Below, in pieces: positions 14,784-17,968 of a stretch of 17,968 bases of DNA. The notes below the pieces were generated by a model. That model ran no database searches and was not told the DNA's origin. It worked only from the letters and a program-made list of their open reading frames with translations. Source of the stretch: CAZXNF01 sp050741255 (lineage in GTDB: Bacteria; Pseudomonadota; Gammaproteobacteria; Burkholderiales; SG8-41); NCBI GenBank assembly GCA_050741255.1, contig JBOIEQ010000085.1, positions 1 to 17,968 on the forward strand. Direction: 5' to 3'. The position numbers and the translations under genes were made by a program. How positions within the stretch are numbered: position 1 is the stretch's first letter; each line of letters opens with the position of its first letter.

Positions 14784-14809
14784 CCGCCCGCAATATTCAA
14801 CGGGATTCC

Positions 14810-15325
14810 ATGATGGATGACTTGATGCAGGGCGCGGACGCCTTCTGCGCGTTCCTCGGGGAACAGGGCGTTGCGTACGAACGGCTGGACCATCCGGCGG
14901 TGTTCACGGCCGACGAGGCCGACCGGTTGGTGCCGAAGGCGCGCGGTGCGCATGCCAAGAACCTGCTGGTGGAAGATCGCAAGTCGGGACGGCTGTTCAT
15001 GCTGACGGTGCCCTTCGGCAAGCGGACCGACCTCAAAGCCACGGCCAAAGTGCTGGGCACGGCCAAGCTGAGTTTCGCCTCGGCCGAAACCATGCTGGAA
15101 ACGCTGGGCGTGACGCCGGGCGCGGTGAGCATGATGGCGTTGATCAACGACCGGGGCGGCCGTATCACGCTGGTGCTCGACCGCGTGCTGGCGGAAGCGG
15201 ACGCGGTGCAATGCCATCCGTTAGTGAATACGGCGACGCTGATCGTCGATCAGCCCGATCTGCGGCGCTTTCTCGCTGCCGCCGGACACGCGCCCCAGGT
15301 GCTGGAAGTGCCGGCGGCGGGCTGA
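14810..15325 (+). CDS. ProX/PrdX-type aminoacyl-tRNA deacylase (YbaK/ProX editing domain)
   Basis: A free-standing prolyl-tRNA-synthetase-type editing domain, 171 residues, predicted to deacylate mischarged tRNA (Ala-tRNA-Pro in characterised ProXp-ala proteins). Seen: LDHPAVFTADEA (26-37), GAHAKNLLVEDRKSG with the conserved Lys after the glycine turn, RTDLKATAKVLGTAKLSFAS, GVTPGAVSMMALIND, and CHPLVNTATLIV near the C-terminus, in the order expected for the PrdX branch rather than the shorter YbaK branch. Two ATGs in tandem (14810 and 14813) could both serve; the ribosome site is weak. Transcribed alone, divergent from glcD and convergent with the second Bug gene. Exact tRNA specificity is not proved by sequence. 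Confidence 0.88.
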   Translation: MMDDLMQGADAFCAFLGEQGVAYERLDHPAVFTADEADRLVPKARGAHAKNLLVEDRKSGRLFMLTVPFGKRTDLKATAKVLGTAKLSFASAETMLETLGVTPGAVSMMALINDRGGRITLVLDRVLAEADAVQCHPLVNTATLIVDQPDLRRFLAAAGHAPQVLEVPAAG

Positions 15326-15346
15326 GGCGTTTTGCCCCCATCCCGG

Positions 15347-15396
15347 CCTTCCCCCGGAGAAGGGTGGGGCCCCTTCTCCCCACTAGCGGGGGAAGG
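15347..15396. terminator. Nested GC-rich inverted repeat, probable bidirectional terminator
   Basis: CCTTCCCCC (15347-15355) pairs with GGGGGAAGG (15388-15396), and inside it GGAGAAGGG (15356-15364) pairs with CCCTTCTCC (15371-15379). It lies between the ends of two convergent genes (proX type and the second Bug gene). There is no U-run on either side, so intrinsic termination is uncertain. The sequence also resembles abundant C/G-rich intergenic palindromes of proteobacteria. Confidence 0.5.
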
Positions 15397-15420
15397 AGAG
15401 GAGTGACTTCGTGCGAAGGT

Positions 15421-16398
15421 TCAGTCGATCTGCAGCTTCGCGGCTTTCGCGACTTTCTCCCACTTCGCCGATTCGGCGCGCAGGAAGCGACGGAATTCCT
15501 CCGGACCCAGGGCGACGGGCTCCGCGCCGTTGGCCTGCAGGGTCGCCTTCATCTCCGGCGTGGCGACGATGCGTGTGATCTCGGCGTTCAGTTTGTCGAT
15601 GATGGCTTTCGGTGTTTTCGCGGGCGCGAGCAGGCCGACCCAGGAGTTCACGTCGAGCGCCGGAAAACCCTGTTCCTTCGCGGTGGTGATTTCGGGCAGG
15701 AAGGGCGTGCGCGCGGGCATCGTCACCGCGAGGCCGCGCAGCTTGCCCGCCTTGATGTGCGGCAGGACCGGCGGCAGGCCCGGGCAGAACACCTGTGCCT
15801 GGCCCGCGAGCACGTCGATGGTGGCCGGCGCGCCGCCCTTGTACGGAATGTGCACGAGGTCGATGCCGGTCTGCGCCTTGAGCATTTCCATGCACAGGTG
15901 CGGCGTCGAGCCGTTGCCTGGCGAGGCGTAGTTCAGCCTGCCGGGCTGTGCTTTGGCCAGCGCGATCAGTTCCGCCAGCGTGTTCGCCTTGACGGAAGGA
16001 TGCACCAGGATCACGTACGGGACGATCGCGAACAGCGTAATGGCTTGCAGGTCCTGCAGTGGATCGTAGCCGAGTGTCTTGTAGATATGCGGGCTGATGC
16101 CGATGGGACCGTTGGTGCCGATGAGCAGCGTGTAGCCGTCCGGCGCGGCCCTGGCCGCCAGTTCCGAGCCGAGGTTGCCGCCGGCGCCGGGCCGGTTGTC
16201 GACCACGAACTGCTGGCCGAAGGCTTCCCCCAGTTTCTGCGCCAGCGCGCGGCCGAGGATGTCGTTGGTGCTGGAGCCCGGCGGGAAAGGGATGATGACC
16301 CGCACCGGTTTGGTCGGATAGGACTGCGCCAGCGCGGCGGGCGGAAGCAGTGCGGCCAGCAGGCACGCGGCGGCCAGAGCGGGGGGGATGCGCCGCAT
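15421..16398 (-). CDS. Bug/TctC-family periplasmic solute-binding protein (second copy)
   Basis: A 325-residue extracytoplasmic binding protein of the Bug family. Seen: signal peptide (1 to about 24, ending PPAALA before QSYP), YPTKPVRVIIPFPPGSSTND (27-46), VDNRPGAGGNLGSE, APDGYTLLIGTNGP and LNYASPGNGSTPHL. It differs clearly from the first Bug protein (for example PFPPGSSTND against GFAPGGGTD), so they probably bind different ligands. The frame is open far upstream, but ATG at 16398 gives the correct signal peptide. It lies two bases after the stop of the small unknown gene (TGAGCATG), so all three genes form one operon, divergent from the LysR gene. No TctA or TctB genes are in the window. 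The ligand is probably the compound handled by this operon. Confidence 0.92.
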   Translation of the reverse strand: MRRIPPALAAACLLAALLPPAALAQSYPTKPVRVIIPFPPGSSTNDILGRALAQKLGEAFGQQFVVDNRPGAGGNLGSELAARAAPDGYTLLIGTNGPIGISPHIYKTLGYDPLQDLQAITLFAIVPYVILVHPSVKANTLAELIALAKAQPGRLNYASPGNGSTPHLCMEMLKAQTGIDLVHIPYKGGAPATIDVLAGQAQVFCPGLPPVLPHIKAGKLRGLAVTMPARTPFLPEITTAKEQGFPALDVNSWVGLLAPAKTPKAIIDKLNAEITRIVATPEMKATLQANGAEPVALGPEEFRRFLRAESAKWEKVAKAAKLQID

Positions 16399-16400
16399 GC

Positions 16401-16745
16401 TCAGGCTTTCAGCACCAGGTACGCCATCACGCGCAGGGTGGCGCCGGCGGGCGCCTTGCCCGCGAGCCGCAGCCAGCCGCCGAAATGGCCGACGCGCACA
16501 AAGCTCACGCCCGCCCGCGGCGGGATCGCAAGGGCGCGGCCTTCGTCGGCCCAGTGCATGCCGTCGGGAGAAATCTGGACGCGTGCCCGCAGCGCCTGTT
16601 TCTTGCGGCCGCCCACGGATAGCACGCGCACGAAAAACAGCGCCTCGCCGGCCCACGCGCACTCGTGCGGCTCGGTGCCCCAATCGCCGGTGAGGTCGAC
16701 GTTGCGGGCGACGACGGCGGTGTAGGACTCGCGCAGCGTCGCCAT
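16401..16745 (-). CDS. Conserved-looking small protein of unknown function in the LysR-divergent operon
   Basis: A 114-residue protein starting MATLRESYTAVV. It looks like one beta-rich domain: alternating strands such as ALFFVRVLSVGG, ARVQISPDGMHWADEG and VSFVRVGHFGGWLRLAG; the ISPDGMHW turn recalls beta-sandwich or jelly-roll folds. No signal peptide, membrane helix or catalytic motif is visible. The ATG shares one base with the upstream stop (TGATG), and its own stop is two bases from the Bug start, so it is translated as part of the operon. I do not recognise a family with confidence. The coupling suggests a partner of the larger protein upstream. Confidence 0.75.
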   Translation of the reverse strand: MATLRESYTAVVARNVDLTGDWGTEPHECAWAGEALFFVRVLSVGGRKKQALRARVQISPDGMHWADEGRALAIPPRAGVSFVRVGHFGGWLRLAGKAPAGATLRVMAYLVLKA

Positions 16746-17608
16746 CAGTCCTCCGCCGAGAAGCACACGGAGTCGAGGTACAGGAAGGCGCGCTTGTCCA
16801 CGGCGGTCTCGACGAAGAAGATCGTGTTCAGCAGGCCGCGCAGGTTGGGCCACACCGGCAGTTCGAAGGGCGCGATGCCGGAAGGGTCGTAGACGCAGTC
16901 GTTGCAGCGCACTTCGGTAAAGCGCATCGAGGCGAGGTCGAAGGTCGCGGCGAGGTAGTGCCAGTTCATCTTGGTCGGCAACTCGTTCTGGCACAGCTCC
17001 TGGCGGGCGCCGGGGATCGCCGTGTAGCCGACCGGCGCGTAGTGGCTGATCGAGGCGGTCTTGCCCGAGCCGCCGATGGCGTGCTTCTTCGGGTGGTCGG
17101 TCTTGATCTGCCACTGGCCGACCAGTTTGCCGTGTTCGGCATTGAGGTAGCGCAGGCGGGGCAGCAGCCGGCGGTCCCCGGACTGCAGGTCGAACAGGAT
17201 GCCGAAGGCGCGCACGTCGGTCTCGGTGAGCACCATTTCCGTGGCTTCGGACTTGATGCCGAAATAGCATTCCAGCCGGACCTTGCCGAGCGCGCGCCAG
17301 GTGAGGCGCTTGGTCGCCGCGGTGACGCTGCCCGCCAGCGGCCGGGTAGCGAGCTTCAACGCATACGAGCCCTGCATGCTGCCCGCCGTGCCGGTGTCCC
17401 ACATCGTGTAGTTGGACAGCATCGGCGGCCGGAAATCCATGCCCGGCAGGATGGTGTCGAGCGTGCCCTCATAGTTGCCGATGGTTTCGGTGAAGCCGCC
17501 GTGCCCGTCGCCGAAGTCGGTGTAATACAGCAGCGTGCCGAGCGGGTCGAAGCGGGCGAGACCGACGGTGGCCTTCAGCCATTGCCGGGCGAGATCGGTG
17601 GCGGGCAC
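16745..17608 (-). CDS. Conserved protein of unknown function, first gene of the LysR-divergent operon
   Basis: A 287-residue cytoplasmic-looking protein with no signal peptide. Notable stretches are FGDGHGGFTETIGNYEGTLD (32-51), RPPMLSNYTMWDTGTAGSM (60-78), YALKLATRP (82-90), VRAFGILFDLQSGDRR, and the end LLNTIFFVETAVDKRAF. Abundant short strands and aromatic turns suggest a beta-sandwich or concanavalin-like fold, and the NYTMWDTGTAGSM segment looks like a conserved core. I recall an uncharacterised Pfam family with this signature (possibly DUF6772) but cannot verify it. GTG at 17608 is chosen over an in-frame start at 17686 because AGGAGG lies seven bases upstream. It leads an operon with a small protein and a Bug binding protein, suggesting a role in using or sensing the Bug ligand. 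Confidence 0.8.
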   Translation of the reverse strand: MPATDLARQWLKATVGLARFDPLGTLLYYTDFGDGHGGFTETIGNYEGTLDTILPGMDFRPPMLSNYTMWDTGTAGSMQGSYALKLATRPLAGSVTAATKRLTWRALGKVRLECYFGIKSEATEMVLTETDVRAFGILFDLQSGDRRLLPRLRYLNAEHGKLVGQWQIKTDHPKKHAIGGSGKTASISHYAPVGYTAIPGARQELCQNELPTKMNWHYLAATFDLASMRFTEVRCNDCVYDPSGIAPFELPVWPNLRGLLNTIFFVETAVDKRAFLYLDSVCFSAED

Positions 17609-17713
17609 GCTGCATCCTCCTGGTGACGAGTAAGTGCGGTGAGTGCGGAGTGCGCGGCCGCGGCCGGTCGCGCTGGACGTATTCAAGCGTGTGGAACAGG
17701 CTCGTGTCCAATA

Positions 17714-17733
17714 TATAATTTCAACAGGATTGA
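17714..17733 (+). promoter_or_regulatory. LysR-gene -10 box and adjoining T-N11-A operator candidate
   Basis: A perfect TATAAT (17714-17719) lies 30 bases before the regulator's start codon. Next to it TCAACAGGATTGA (17721-17733) is a T-N11-A dyad (TCAA/TTGA), the classic binding form of LysR-type regulators. Overlap with the regulator's own transcription start region fits negative autoregulation, with control of the divergent three-gene operon from the same 141-base gap. Confidence 0.5.
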
Positions 17734-17749
17734 GACGTTGGAGATATCA

Positions 17750-17968
17750 ATGGAACAACGCCACCTTCGTTATTTCACGGCCGTTGCGGAAGAACTGCAC
17801 TTCGGCCGTGCCGCGAAGCGCTTGCACATTTCACAGCCGCCGCTGTCGCAGCAGATTCGCGCGCTCGAACGCGAGATCGGCGCCGAACTGTTTGCGCGCA
17901 CGCAGCGCCGGGTCGCGCTGACGCCGGCCGGGGCCGAGTTTCTGCTGCACGCGCGCCGCCTGCTGGCC
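17750..17968 (+). CDS. LysR-type transcriptional regulator (5' part only, runs off the window)
   Basis: The first 73 residues of a LysR-family regulator, cut by the window end. Seen: the complete winged helix-turn-helix, with FTAVAEELHFGRAAKRLHIS, then QPPLSQQIRALEREIGAELF, then ARTQRRVALTPAGAEFL, which is the family consensus almost throughout. The effector-binding domain lies beyond the edge. ATG at 17750 has GGAG six bases upstream. Its divergent position strongly suggests that it controls the operon of the two unknown proteins and the second Bug protein; the co-inducer is unknown. Confidence 0.93.
   Translation, partial: MEQRHLRYFTAVAEELHFGRAAKRLHISQPPLSQQIRALEREIGAELFARTQRRVALTPAGAEFLLHARRLLA

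Noticed and set aside
15211..16725. Long plus-strand open frame opposite the second Bug gene
   Set aside because: A shadow frame of GC-rich coding DNA; the minus strand encodes clear Bug-family motifs with a signal peptide, whereas this frame gives Arg/Gly-rich sequence without family features. The same applies to 9651-11522 (-) and 7495-8832 (+).
17633..17680. AGTGCGG-like repeats and a GCGGCCGCGGCCG palindrome upstream of the first operon gene
   Set aside because: Only two or three imperfect units and a short GC-rich palindrome; too weak to join the heptamer family or to call as an operator.

Overview
The window looks like chromosomal DNA from a high-GC betaproteobacterium, probably Burkholderiales-like. 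The reasons are GC content near two thirds in most genes, two orphan Bug/TctC-type periplasmic binding proteins, a glcDEF glycolate oxidase set, and acyl-CoA enzymes spread over short divergent operons. This is inferred from gene content and composition; there is no rRNA, and I saw no tRNA, insertion sequence or CRISPR array. No stretch over 300 bases lacks a gene.

Layout. (1) 3-2147 (-) is an ADP-forming acyl-CoA synthetase, divergent from a Bug binding protein at 2392-3357 (+). (2) 3385-6386 (-) reads MaoC-type (R)-hydratase, short-chain dehydrogenase, a small membrane ORF, then an alpha/beta hydrolase that lacks the nucleophile serine. MaoC plus SDR resembles a split form of the peroxisomal multifunctional enzyme MFE-2. 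(3) 6592-7541 (+) is a Prx5-type peroxiredoxin translationally coupled to a hotdog thioesterase. (4) 7555-8766 (-) is an orphan DNA methyltransferase. (5) 8904-10517 (+) is a diguanylate cyclase whose N-terminal membrane domain is co-linear with the plant ETR1 ethylene-binding domain but has Asn where ETR1 has the copper-binding Cys. (6) 10514-14708 (-) holds glcD, a low-GC small membrane ORF, glcE and glcF. (7) 14810-15325 (+) is a ProX/PrdX-type tRNA-editing protein. (8) 15421-17608 (-) is a tight three-gene operon (conserved unknown, small unknown, second Bug protein), divergent from a LysR regulator that runs off the right edge (17750-17968).

The most unusual structure is not a protein. 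A degenerate heptamer, which I write TRAKGNG, occurs as short tandem arrays at 1-21, 4369-4442, 5390-5532 and 10836-10863. Every unit starts with TGA or TAA, and because 7 is not a multiple of 3 a few units close all three frames on one strand while the other strand stays open. Two genes take their stop codon from an array, one gene (glcF) is read through an array in the open orientation, and two arrays form inverted pairs. A second element of related design but different sequence (CGCCAAGA units, 30-base arms) sits between glcE and glcF, and a C/G-rich nested palindrome separates proX from the second Bug gene.

Functionally the window combines acyl-CoA/carboxylate metabolism (synthetase, hydratase, dehydrogenase, thioesterase, glycolate oxidase), solute capture (two Bug proteins), peroxide defence and c-di-GMP signalling.
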